NCBI GenBank assembly: GCA_964517355.1
Contig: CAZFCK010000161.1
Span: 1 to 10,839, forward strand
Length of the DNA stretch: 10,839 bases
Source of the DNA: CAZFCK01 sp964517355
Lineage (GTDB): Bacteria > Desulfobacterota > Desulfovibrionia > Desulfovibrionales > Desulfovibrionaceae
Direction of reading: 5' to 3'
Shown: positions 1 through 7,358 of the stretch, in pieces
Numbering within the stretch: the first letter of the stretch is position 1
Layout of the letters: each line of letters begins with the position of its first letter
Made by a program: the position numbers and the translations under genes
The notes under the pieces: model-generated
Told to the model about the DNA's origin: nothing
Seen by the model: the letters and a program-made list of their open reading frames with translations, nothing else
Database searches by the model: none

Positions 1-57
1 GGGGTGGTTCAAAAACTGTGGCTATGGACTATCTCAAACGTGACTTGCTCTAGAAAT

Positions 58-71
58 GGGAAATGGTATTA
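58..71 (-). repeat. 14-nt stop-codon-associated repeat (copy 1)
   Basis: On the minus strand TAATACCATTTCCC starts with the TAA of the EI24-like gene and is identical to the sequence at the end of the MFS gene. Its role is unknown. Confidence 0.6.
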
Positions 72-827
72 TTCCTTTTTCGTGGCGCGTTGCCGTCCGC
101 GTTCTGCGAGAAGTTTTTCCTGATAAAGCAGTGATGCGCCAAGAATTGCGAAAGGGTAGAGTGCGATATGCATGAAAGGAACGAGCAGCGGCGCACCAAA
201 GCCCAGCAGGAGAGAGCTGTGTTTGCGGACAAAGCGCAGGCGTCCGGCAAAGCTCGGATCGTCTCGGGACAGGGAAAAGTCCAAAAAGTCCCAGGCCAGA
301 AGGATCATCGCCAGGAGAAGGGACAACGGCGCCCCGATGATGGGGATGAACAGGAGCATCAGGGGGAGCGCCAGCACGAACACGGCCTTTTTGATTTCTT
401 CCAACACGGTGCGCAGTATGCCGATGTCGGATTCCTGCGCTGGTCTGAGCGCCTTGTATTCGTTGCGGCGGCCGATGCGCCCCGCAATCATGTCGTAGAG
501 GGGCGAAGCGAGTATGTTCGCGATGATCATGAAGGCGAAGTACATGATAGCGAAGAGCAGGATATAGAGAACCGCGGAGAGCAGATGGACGTAGAGCCAG
601 CGCAGACTGGCCATAAAGCCTGTGGCCTCGGTGGCCGCCGGGGTCCAGAAAAAATTCAGGAGCTGGTCAATATACAGTGTGAAGACGTAAAAGCCCGCGG
701 AATAGAGTATGAGCGTCAGAAAAAATGGCAGCAGCAAAAGGGGCAAATAGCCTTTGTTGGCGAACGCGAAACGCATGCCTTTCAGATGGGCGCCAAGCCC
801 CAGTCCGAAATCTTTTAGTATACGCAT
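69..827 (-). CDS. EI24 / CysZ-like integral membrane protein
   Basis: The 252-residue protein is dominated by hydrophobic segments at about residues 27-51, 75-110, 148-180 and 205-235, with a basic, polar C-terminus (AERGRQRATKKE). The pattern IANILASPLYDMIAGRI (about 102-118) followed by a charged stretch and LLFIPIIGAPLSLLLA (about 158-173) matches the EI24/CysZ fold, and the length is that of E. coli CysZ (about 253 aa), a sulfate permease of the inner membrane. Whether this one carries sulfate cannot be read from the sequence. The ATG at 825-827 is preceded by GAGGAG about 10 nt upstream, a slightly long spacing. It begins only 28 nt after the glgB stop, so it is probably the last gene of a glgA-glgB-EI24 transcript; a role in glycogen metabolism is not implied. 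The stop codon opens a 14-nt sequence shared with the end of the MFS gene. Confidence 0.85.
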   Translation of the reverse strand: MRILKDFGLGLGAHLKGMRFAFANKGYLPLLLLPFFLTLILYSAGFYVFTLYIDQLLNFFWTPAATEATGFMASLRWLYVHLLSAVLYILLFAIMYFAFMIIANILASPLYDMIAGRIGRRNEYKALRPAQESDIGILRTVLEEIKKAVFVLALPLMLLFIPIIGAPLSLLLAMILLAWDFLDFSLSRDDPSFAGRLRFVRKHSSLLLGFGAPLLVPFMHIALYPFAILGASLLYQEKLLAERGRQRATKKE

Positions 828-855
828 TGGTTGATGTCTCCTCGTTGTTCGTGCT

Positions 856-2778
856 TCAGCGCGGGGGGTTCTCTTTGGGGATAAAAGCCAAAGCCCCCAA
901 AGGGGGCAATACCAGTTCCAAATGATAGCCGAAGCCCTGCTGTGTAGCTTGTTTGGCCTGTACCTGTCCGCCGTTGCCCACGTCGGAGCCGCCGTAGAGT
1001 GCGGCGTCGGAGTTGAAGATTTCCAGCCAGGTGCCTGGGAAAGGGCAGCCTATGCAATAGTCCCGGCGAACCACGGGGGTGAAGTTGAGCACCCACAAAA
1101 CGGGTGTTTTGTTGGACGATTTGCGCAGGAAGCTGATGACTGAGGCTTGGAAGTCCGTGCAATCGATCCATGCGAAACCGCCCCAGTCATGATCGTGTTC
1201 ATGCATGGCCGGGTAGTTGCGCAGCATGCGGTTCAGGTCGCGCAGCATGCGGCTGATGCCTGCATGTTGCGGGAAATTCAAGAGGCTCCAATCCAGAGCC
1301 TTGCTTGCATCCCATTCGTTCCATTGTCCGAATTCGCCGCCCATGAAAAGCAGCTTTTTACCGGGATGCGCCCACTGGTAACTCAGCAACAGCCTGAGAT
1401 TGCCTTGCTGTTGCCAAACATCGCCCGGCATTTTGGCCAAGAGGGATTTTTTGCCGTGCACCACCTCGTCGTGCGAGAGGGGCAGAACGAAATTTTCACT
1501 AAAGGAATAGAGCATGGAGAATGTTAAATTATTATGGTGATGGGCGCGATGGATGGGGTTTTTGGAAAGATAGAGCAGCGTGTCGTGCATCCACCCCATA
1601 TCCCATTTGAACGTGAATCCCAGCCCGCCCGTGTATAAGGGGCGGGACACGCCGGGCCAGGACGTGGATTCTTCCGCCACCATGATGGCGCCGGGGTAGT
1701 GCCCATGCACAACCTTGTTGAGTTCCTTGAGAAAGTCTATGGCGGGCAGATTTTCTTTACCCCCGAAGGCGTTGGGTATCCATTCCCCTTCCTTGCGCGA
1801 GTAGTCGAGGTAGAGCATGGAAGCCACGGCGTCTATACGCAGGCCGTCGATATGAAATTCCTTGAGCCAGTAGAGGGCGTTGGCCAGCAGGAAATTGCGT
1901 ACTTCATGGCGGCTGTAATTGAAGATGTAGGTGCCCCAGTCTGGATGTTCGCCTTGCCTCGGATCGGCGTGCTCATAAAGGGCGGTGCCGTCGAAGCGGC
2001 CCAGGCACCAGGCGTCTTTGGGAAAATGGCCGGGTACCCAGTCCAGAAGCACGCCGAGGCCGGCCTGGTGGCAACGATCGACCAGGGTTTTGAAATCTTC
2101 GGGCGTACCGAAGCGCGAACTCGGCGCGTAAAAATGACTGACTTGATATCCCCAGCTTTCATCCAAAGGGTGTTCGGCAAGGGGCAGGAACTGGATATGG
2201 GTGAAGCCGAGTTCCAGAACATAGGGAATCAACGTATCCGCCAGCTCCAGGTAGCTCAGGAAAGAGCCGTCGTCATGGCGCTGCCATGAACCCGCGTGAA
2301 CTTCGTAAATACTGATGGGGCGATCCAGGGGCAGCCCCTTTTCCCTACGGGCGCTCATCCATTGCGCGTCGGACCATTGATGGTTGTCCAGGTCCCAGGT
2401 TTTTGCCGCGATTCCGGGCCGCATTTCGGTATGCAGCGCCATGGGATCGGCCTTGTATTCGATAACTCCCGTGGATTGCTTGATACCGTATTTGTACAGC
2501 ATTCCCTTGGCGATACCGGGCACGAAAGCTGCCCAGATACCGGAAGTGCCCACGGGGTAGAAGGGATATTCCCCGAAGCGCCAGTCGTTGTGCTCTCCCA
2601 CCAGGTGGATTTCCTGGGCGTTGGGCGCCCACAGCGCGAAACGGTATCCCGCGACTTCGTCTTGTTCATGGGGGTGGGCGCCGAGAATCCGATACAGGTC
2701 CCAGTGCTCGCCTCGCCCAAAGAGGTACAGGTCGAAGGGTTCCAGGAAAAGAGGATATGTCGTCACGGTAGCACTCAT
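856..2778 (-). CDS. glgB: 1,4-alpha-glucan branching enzyme (GH13)
   Basis: This enzyme cuts alpha-1,4-glucan chains and re-attaches them by alpha-1,6 bonds, making branched glycogen in the cytoplasm. The 640-residue protein starts with a CBM48-type beta-sandwich (about 28-115; WDLYRILGAHP, then ALWAPNAQEIHLVGEHNDW), followed by a GH13 barrel and an all-beta C-terminal domain. The four GH13 regions are intact: DWVPGHF (246-252), DGLRIDAVASM (311-321, nucleophile D316), VAEEST (367-372, acid/base probably E369) and LSHDEVVHGK (434-443, H436/D437). It lacks the extra N-terminal domain of the 728-aa E. coli enzyme, as do many bacterial GlgB proteins. I place the start at the ATG 2776-2778, with AGGAA 8 nt upstream; an in-frame start at 2805 would add nine residues (MCSVQGNTT) without family support. 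It follows glgA on the same strand after 124 nt. Confidence 0.97.
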   Translation of the reverse strand: MSATVTTYPLFLEPFDLYLFGRGEHWDLYRILGAHPHEQDEVAGYRFALWAPNAQEIHLVGEHNDWRFGEYPFYPVGTSGIWAAFVPGIAKGMLYKYGIKQSTGVIEYKADPMALHTEMRPGIAAKTWDLDNHQWSDAQWMSARREKGLPLDRPISIYEVHAGSWQRHDDGSFLSYLELADTLIPYVLELGFTHIQFLPLAEHPLDESWGYQVSHFYAPSSRFGTPEDFKTLVDRCHQAGLGVLLDWVPGHFPKDAWCLGRFDGTALYEHADPRQGEHPDWGTYIFNYSRHEVRNFLLANALYWLKEFHIDGLRIDAVASMLYLDYSRKEGEWIPNAFGGKENLPAIDFLKELNKVVHGHYPGAIMVAEESTSWPGVSRPLYTGGLGFTFKWDMGWMHDTLLYLSKNPIHRAHHHNNLTFSMLYSFSENFVLPLSHDEVVHGKKSLLAKMPGDVWQQQGNLRLLLSYQWAHPGKKLLFMGGEFGQWNEWDASKALDWSLLNFPQHAGISRMLRDLNRMLRNYPAMHEHDHDWGGFAWIDCTDFQASVISFLRKSSNKTPVLWVLNFTPVVRRDYCIGCPFPGTWLEIFNSDAALYGGSDVGNGGQVQAKQATQQGFGYHLELVLPPLGALAFIPKENPPR

Positions 2779-2809
2779 GGTTGTGTTTCCTTGTACACTG
2801 CACAAAGGT

Positions 2810-2827
2810 ATGGCCCTTGAGGGCCAT
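2810..2827. repeat. Inverted repeat in the glgA-glgB gap
   Basis: ATGGCCCT and AGGGCCAT form perfect 8-bp arms around a 2-nt centre, 32 nt upstream of the glgB start. No T-run follows on the minus strand, so a full intrinsic terminator is unlikely. It could be an operator, an RNA processing stem or an attenuating hairpin between the two genes; no function can be assigned. Confidence 0.5.
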
Positions 2828-2902
2828 CATTGGAAAGCTCGGAAAGAATGATACGGAAGATACCGGTATCGTAAACGGCTGGCAAGGCGTGACGCGATGG
2901 AG

Positions 2903-4363
2903 TCAAAATTTGCCATGCAATGATTTGTAGACTTCCAGATAGAGTTGCGCGGATTTTTCCCAGGTGAAGCCGTGCTCCATGCCTCTTTGTTGTATTCGGC
3001 GCCATAGTTCAGGTTGTTCCCAAACCTCGAGAGCTTGCGTGATGGCCTCCAGAAAGTGGTGGGAGTCGGCCTTGCCAAAGGTGAACCCTGTGGCGTCGTG
3101 ATGGGGGAACGGCGTGATGGAGTCGTTGAGGCCTCCCACAGCCGTGGCCACCGGCGGAGTGCCGTAGCGCAGGGCGTACATTTGCGTCAGACCGCACGGT
3201 TCATAGCGTGATGGCATCAGAAATATGTCCGAGCCGGCCTGTATGCGGTGGGCGAGGCTTTCGGTGTAGCTGACGTTCGCCGACAGTCGCAACGGATAGT
3301 CTTCCATGAGTCTGAGCACCCGTTCTTCGTACTCCAAAGCGCCTTCGCCCAGGACGATGATGCCCACGTTTTTCACGATGAGTTCTTGAAAGATATCCAG
3401 GAGCAGATCAATACCCTTTTGCAGCTGCAAGCGGCCTATGAATCCCAGCAAGGGGCGGTTCTCCAGAAAAGGATTGAGCCGCAGCTCATTGATAAGCTCA
3501 AGCTTGCAGGTGCGTTTTCCGGAGATGTCTTGAGGGGAGTAGGTTGCGGGCAAGCCGGGATCGTTCGCGGGGTCCCATACGCTGTAGTCCGCTCCATTCA
3601 GGATGCCCAGCAAATTGTCCGACCGCTTGGAAAGGATGCCCTCCAGGCCGCAGCCGAATTCCGGAGAAAGGATCTCTTTCGCGTAGGTGGGGCTTACCGT
3701 CGTGATCATATCCGCATAGGCTATGCCGGCCTTGAGCAGGTTGAAGTCGCCGTAAAATTCCGCTCCGTCGATGTTCCAGGCATGGGGGGGCAGGCCGGAT
3801 GCGGTAAAAAGCCGGGACGAGTAGCGTCCTTGAAAGGCGAGGTTATGTATGCTCAATACCGAGCGGGTGTTGAAGAGCCGCGCGTCGCCCTGACGCCAAA
3901 AATGCAGCAGGGCCGGAACAAGCGCTGTTTGCCAGTCGTTGGCGTGTATGATCGCCGGAGGCGTTTCCATTCTCCTGGCCCATTCCAACGTTGCCCGGCA
4001 AAAGAAGATAAAGCGCTCACAGTTGTCGAAATATTCACCCTTGTAGGTGTTGTAGAAATACTTGCGGTCGAAATACTCCTCGCGGCTGACAAAATAGACC
4101 GGCATGCCGTGCAGGTCGGCCATATAAATGTCCGCGGTGACAGGTCCCCAGGGGTAGCCCACAGGCATGTCATTGTAGATCAGATGGAAAGGAATTCCCG
4201 CTTTAAGCGTTCGCGGATAGAGCGGCGTGATGACGGCCGTGTTCACACCCATGCGATGCAATGTCAGAGGCAACGCCCCCGAGACATCGCCCAGTCCGCC
4301 TGTTTTGGAAAAAGGGTACATTTCTGACGTGCAGAACAGGACAAGAGGACGTTCTATGGCCAT
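2903..4363 (-). CDS. glgA: Glycogen (starch) synthase, ADP-glucose type (GT5)
   Basis: Glycogen synthase transfers glucose from ADP-glucose to the growing alpha-1,4-glucan. The 486-residue protein has the usual family length. The N-terminal Rossmann domain opens with LVLFCTSEMYPFSKTGGLGDV; KTGGL (20-24) is the ADP-glucose-binding signature. HANDWQTAL (140-148) and SIHNLAFQG (171-179) are typical GT5 segments. The C-terminal GT-B domain has GFIGRLQLQKGIDLL (307-321) and SRYEPCGLTQMYALRYGT (385-402), with the conserved glutamate E388. I chose the ATG at 4361-4363, which has AAGG 8 nt upstream; an in-frame GTG three codons earlier (4370-4372) overlaps that site. It lies upstream of glgB and downstream of the Nudix gene, with a promoter-like sequence in between. 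No ADP-glucose pyrophosphorylase (glgC) is in the window, so the substrate must come from elsewhere. Confidence 0.97.
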   Translation of the reverse strand: MAIERPLVLFCTSEMYPFSKTGGLGDVSGALPLTLHRMGVNTAVITPLYPRTLKAGIPFHLIYNDMPVGYPWGPVTADIYMADLHGMPVYFVSREEYFDRKYFYNTYKGEYFDNCERFIFFCRATLEWARRMETPPAIIHANDWQTALVPALLHFWRQGDARLFNTRSVLSIHNLAFQGRYSSRLFTASGLPPHAWNIDGAEFYGDFNLLKAGIAYADMITTVSPTYAKEILSPEFGCGLEGILSKRSDNLLGILNGADYSVWDPANDPGLPATYSPQDISGKRTCKLELINELRLNPFLENRPLLGFIGRLQLQKGIDLLLDIFQELIVKNVGIIVLGEGALEYEERVLRLMEDYPLRLSANVSYTESLAHRIQAGSDIFLMPSRYEPCGLTQMYALRYGTPPVATAVGGLNDSITPFPHHDATGFTFGKADSHHFLEAITQALEVWEQPELWRRIQQRGMEHGFTWEKSAQLYLEVYKSLHGKF

Positions 4364-4417
4364 GGATTTCACCTTTCACGCTAAGGGCCTGTATGGGCAT
4401 ACGCACTGTTGGAGTCT

Positions 4418-4445
4418 AGCATACACAGGGTATTGCATATTTCAA
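4418..4445 (-). promoter_or_regulatory. Candidate sigma70 promoter for glgA
   Basis: On the minus strand a TTGAAA box (4440-4445, five of six to TTGACA) is followed after 16 nt by TATGCT (4418-4423, four of six to TATAAT). Transcription would start near 4411 and give a leader of about 47 nt before the glgA ATG. A direct repeat, TGCAATA, lies within and just upstream of the box. The surrounding DNA is AT-rich compared with the genes. It is assigned by eye only. Confidence 0.45.
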
Positions 4446-4528
4446 GGATATTGCACGGAGCGGAAAGTTTTATTTTTTTCGCGGGCCGGGCCGCTCCAGT
4501 CAACCGGAGGAATGACGGGCGCTCCTTT

Positions 4529-4987
4529 TCATGGGGTGTATCGCGCCAACCGGGCCTTGAAATCATCCAGAATTTTACCATGGTCGAAACACAGGGGCGT
4601 TGGCAGGGAATCCAGGGGAAATACCTGGACCTTGCCCGCGTCGTCTCCGGCTTGCAGTCTGGCAATGTCTTTGGTTTGCGCGGTGAAGACCACGCTCATG
4701 GTATGCTGCCGGGGGTCGCGCTGCGGGTCGGAGTACACGCCCAGCAGTCCGGTAAGCTCCACCTCCAGCCCCGTCTCTTCCAATGCTTCGCGGATGGCGG
4801 CATGCTCCACGCTTTCGCCGTAATCCACAAATCCGCCGGGCAACGCCCAGCCGAAAGGCGTATTCAACCGTTTCACCAGGACAACGCCGGGGCCGGGCAC
4901 ATGCACCAAAATGTCAACTGTCGGAGTGGGATTGCGGTAGCGTAAGATGCCTTTACCGCAATGGGGGCACGGTTCCTCGTGTTGCAT
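4529..4987 (-). CDS. Nudix hydrolase
   Basis: Nudix enzymes hydrolyse nucleoside diphosphates linked to another moiety. The 152-residue protein carries a complete Nudix box, G52-x5-E58-x7-R66-E67-x2-E70-E71-x-G73-L74 (GGFVDYGES, then REALEETGL). The N-terminus has CPHCGKG (7-13), half of a zinc ribbon; a second CxxC pair is absent, so metal binding is doubtful. The substrate cannot be assigned; ADP-ribose or another ADP-sugar is typical for proteins with this WALPGGFVDYGE form. The start ATG (4985-4987) has an excellent AAGGAG 5 nt upstream. It is divergent from the glycosyltransferase gene (74 nt between starts) and 165 nt upstream of glgA on the same strand. A promoter-like sequence lies in that gap, so glgA need not depend on read-through. 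Confidence 0.93.
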   Translation of the reverse strand: MQHEEPCPHCGKGILRYRNPTPTVDILVHVPGPGVVLVKRLNTPFGWALPGGFVDYGESVEHAAIREALEETGLEVELTGLLGVYSDPQRDPRQHTMSVVFTAQTKDIARLQAGDDAGKVQVFPLDSLPTPLCFDHGKILDDFKARLARYTP

Positions 4988-5061
4988 GAGTACTCCTTGG
5001 TTTCGGCCGCGATACGAAAAGCATCTCTGGCCGTTGGACGTCTTTGTTGGTACGCAATGCC

Positions 5062-6006
5062 ATGAACGCTGACAAGAGGCAGTATCACCTGCTCGTACAT
5101 AAAGGCGCCATGGGCGATTTCCTGCTGGTATGGCCGGCCATGCTCTCCCTTGCGCGCGCGTATTCGGGAAACCCGCTCCTCTGGGCCGGGAAGGAGTGCC
5201 ATTCGGCGTGGATTCAAGCTGCCGGATGGGAACCGGCGCCGCTCCGGTTGCGCAATGCGGTGGACAGCCTGTACGGCGCCGCGGAATGGCCCGCCACCCT
5301 GGAGGGGGGGCGCGTCGCGTGGTTCGGATTGCGCGCGAATGTCATCGGCCTTGACGACCCGCGGTTGTGGTTTGTGCCCTGTATACAAGAGGGGCGCTTT
5401 GCCTCGCCGCGGCAAATAGCCCGCGAGGCCCTGGCTGCTCGTGACATCGCCTGGGCCGGGGACTGGCGCGACGTGTGGCGGGGGGCTTTCGGCGGATGGC
5501 AGAAGCGGGGGCCATTTGATTGGGATTTGCTCCTGTTTCCCGGCGCGGGACACAGGGCTAAACAATGGGGGGCGGTGCAATTTTTTGAACTGGCGCGCTA
5601 TGCGGAGAAGAAAGGCTGGCGCGTCGGGTGCGTGCTGGGACCCGTGGAAGTTGAACGTGGCCTGAATCCTTTGTCCGTGGGAGCGCTGGAGGCCGCCGTT
5701 ATACGCCCCCAATCATTTTCCGCCTTGAGCGAGCTGCTGTTGCGGACGCGGATGGCCTTGGGAAACGACAGTGGTCCCATGCATTTGGCCTCCATGCACG
5801 GCACACCGGGGATCGTGCTTTTCGGCCCCACATCGCGCCGGCAATGGGCGCCCGAAGGGATGTCCACCCTGGCCGCGGCAACACCCTGCCGGCCCTGCAC
5901 GGTGACGACATCGGATATAGATTGCAGCGATTTCAAATGTATGAATGAAATAAGCGTTGCACGGGCGGCAGAAGCGCTGCAAGCGTTACGCGCTGTTGGT
6001 TGCTGA
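5062..6006 (+). CDS. Glycosyltransferase family 9 (ADP-heptose:LPS heptosyltransferase-like)
   Basis: GT9 proteins transfer heptose or related sugars from nucleotide donors, usually to the LPS core on the cytoplasmic face of the inner membrane. The 314-residue protein begins with the family's KGAMGDFLLVWPAM (14-27; G-D near the N-terminus). The C-terminal half has LLLFPGAGHRAKQWG (156-170) and the diagnostic NDSGPMHLASMHGTPGIVLFGPT (235-257). A Cys cluster follows (CRPC at 276-279, C288, C293), common at the end of GT9 proteins. Which sugar and acceptor cannot be told. The start is uncertain: ATG 5062 has no clear Shine-Dalgarno, while an in-frame TTG at 5044 has GGA 5 nt upstream and would add MLVRNA. 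It is divergent from the Nudix gene, convergent with the YrdC gene, and its stop is 38 nt before the tandem repeat array. It stands alone, without other LPS genes. Confidence 0.88.
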   Translation: MNADKRQYHLLVHKGAMGDFLLVWPAMLSLARAYSGNPLLWAGKECHSAWIQAAGWEPAPLRLRNAVDSLYGAAEWPATLEGGRVAWFGLRANVIGLDDPRLWFVPCIQEGRFASPRQIAREALAARDIAWAGDWRDVWRGAFGGWQKRGPFDWDLLLFPGAGHRAKQWGAVQFFELARYAEKKGWRVGCVLGPVEVERGLNPLSVGALEAAVIRPQSFSALSELLLRTRMALGNDSGPMHLASMHGTPGIVLFGPTSRRQWAPEGMSTLAAATPCRPCTVTTSDIDCSDFKCMNEISVARAAEALQALRAVGC

Positions 6007-6010
6007 ACTC

Positions 6011-6034
6011 CCCTGCCGGAGAGCGCAAGCAGGG
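6011..6034 (+). other. Short hairpin after the glycosyltransferase stop
   Basis: CCCTGC (6011-6016) and GCAGGG (6029-6034) can pair around a 12-nt loop, starting 4 nt after the stop codon at 6004-6006. There is no T-tract after it, so it is at best a weak or Rho-assisted terminator or a 3'-end protecting stem. Confidence 0.3.
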
Positions 6035-6317
6035 CCAACGGCTTCGCCCCCAAGAAGTACAAAACCGACTCGAGGCCCCGCTAAAAACCTGAGTCGGCTC
6101 TGGCAAAAGAAGGAAGGTATTTTCTATTTAGCAATAGTGGTGCCAAAACTGAACATCTTGCGTGTATTTTATTGCCTGGTCTGCTGCGTTGATTGTTCAA
6201 GGGAAGTTGTTGGTGTAATTTTTCCCGTGATTACAAGTGGTTTGTCAAGTTGTGTTCGGTGAGAAGAGAATGCGCCCCCAAGAAGTACAAAACCGACTCG
6301 AGGCCCCGCTAAAAACC

Positions 6318-6417
6318 NNNNNNNNNNNNNNNNNNNNNNNNNNNNNNNNNNNNNNNNNNNNNNNNNNNNNNNNNNNNNNNNNNNNNNNNNNNNNNNNNNN
6401 NNNNNNNNNNNNNNNNN
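6318..6417. other. Assembly gap (100 N)
   Basis: A block of exactly 100 N lies inside the repeat array and is surely a placeholder. The 25 bases before it (6293-6317) and the 25 bases after it (6418-6442) are identical, so both contig ends stop at the same place in the repeat unit. The true number of units is unknown: it could be as few as a direct overlap with no missing DNA. Confidence 0.97.
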
Positions 6418-6577
6418 CCGACTCGAGGCCCCGCTAAAAACCTGAGTCGGCTCTGGCAAAAGAAGGAAGGTACTTTCTATTTAGCAATAGTGATGCCAAA
6501 ACTGAACATCTTGCGTTTTTTTATTTCCGGGTCTGCTGCGTTGATTGTTCCCAGGAAGTTGTTGGTGTAATTTTTCC

Positions 6578-6749
6578 CGTGATTACAAGTGGTTTGTTAA
6601 GTGGTGTTCGGTGGGAAGAGAATGCGCCCCCAAGAAGTACAAAACCGACTCGAGGCCCCGCTAAAAACCTGAGTCGGCTCTGGCAAAAGAAGGAAGGTAC
6701 TTTCTATTTAGCAATAGTGATGCCAAAACTGAACATCTTGCGTTTTTTT
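6578..6749 (+). ncRNA. Candidate repeated small RNA (example unit)
   Basis: Each full unit has an order of signals that could make an RNA of about 170 nt. In this example: TTGATT (6541-6546), then after 19 nt an extended -10-like TGG-TGTAAT (6563-6571); an outer stem AAGTAC (6635-6640) / GTACTT (6697-6702); a strong inner hairpin with a 10-bp bulged stem (6645-6655 with 6668-6677, loop CCCCGCTAAAAA); then GCAA-tagt-GATG pairing with CATCTTGC (6711-6741), followed by seven T (6743-6749) as a weak terminator. The same layout occurs in the other complete units. The first unit keeps the pairings through G-U pairs, but its T-run is interrupted. No family is recognised. The -35 spacing is poor and nothing proves transcription. 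Confidence 0.3.
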
Positions 6750-7321
6750 ATTTCCGGGTCTGCTGCGTTGATTGTTCCCAGGAAGTTGTTGGTGTAATTT
6801 TTCCCGTGATTACAAGTGGTTTGTTAAGTGGTGTTCGGTGGGAAGAGAATGCGCCCCCAAGAAGTACAAAACCGACTCGAGGCCCCGCTAAAAACCTGAG
6901 TCGGCTCTGGCAAAAGAAGGAAGGTACTTTCTATTTAGCAATAGTGATGCCAAAACTGAACATCTTGCGTTTTTTTATTTCCGGGTCTGCTGCGTTGATT
7001 GTTCCCAGGAAGTTGTTGGTGTAATTTTTCCCGTGATTACAAGTGGTTTGTTAAGTGGTGTTCGGTGGGAAGAGAATGCGCCCCCAAGAAGTACAAAACC
7101 GACTCGAGGCCCCGCTAAAAACCTGAGTCGGCTCTGGCAAAAGAAGGAAGGTACTTTCTATTTAGCAATAGTGATGCCAAAACTGAACATCTTGCGTTTT
7201 TTTATTTCCGGGTCTGCTGCGTTGATTGTTCCCAGGAAGTTGTTGGTGTAATTTTTCCCGTGATTACAAGTGGTTTGTTAAGTGGTGTTCGGTGGGAAGA
7301 GAATGCGCCCCCAAGAAGTAC

Positions 7322-7358
7322 AAAACCGACTCGAGGCCCCGCTAAAAACCTGAGTCGG
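7322..7358 (-). terminator. Terminator-like hairpin downstream of the YrdC gene
   Basis: Read on the minus strand, CCGACTCAGG pairs with CCT-c-GAGTCGG (10 bp, one bulged base, 12-nt loop) and is followed at once by TTTT then GTACTT. That is an intrinsic-terminator layout and lies about 200 nt beyond the YrdC gene stop. The same hairpin recurs in every unit (6645, 6872, 7099 and so on), giving a series of possible stops in this orientation. The T-run is short, so efficiency is uncertain. On the plus strand no T-run follows the stem. Confidence 0.45.

Noticed and set aside
168..818. 216-codon plus-strand frame opposite the EI24-like gene.
   Set aside because: Very charged, low-complexity translation typical of an antisense shadow of a membrane protein gene.
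3248..4327. 359-codon plus-strand frame opposite glgA.
   Set aside because: The minus strand encodes a complete glycogen synthase with all motifs; the plus frame is a shadow.
4873..5712. 279-codon minus-strand frame overlapping the Nudix and glycosyltransferase genes.
   Set aside because: It overlaps two well-supported genes, is rich in Pro/Arg as expected of an off-frame GC-rich shadow, and matches no family.
6579..7251. Repeated 72-codon frames (6579, 6806, 7033), each ending 8 nt before the next GTG.
   Set aside because: No Shine-Dalgarno before the GTG, no recognisable protein features, and the frame crosses the hairpin and T7 tract. The opposite strand is equally open (7202-7417), so openness is not evidence of coding.
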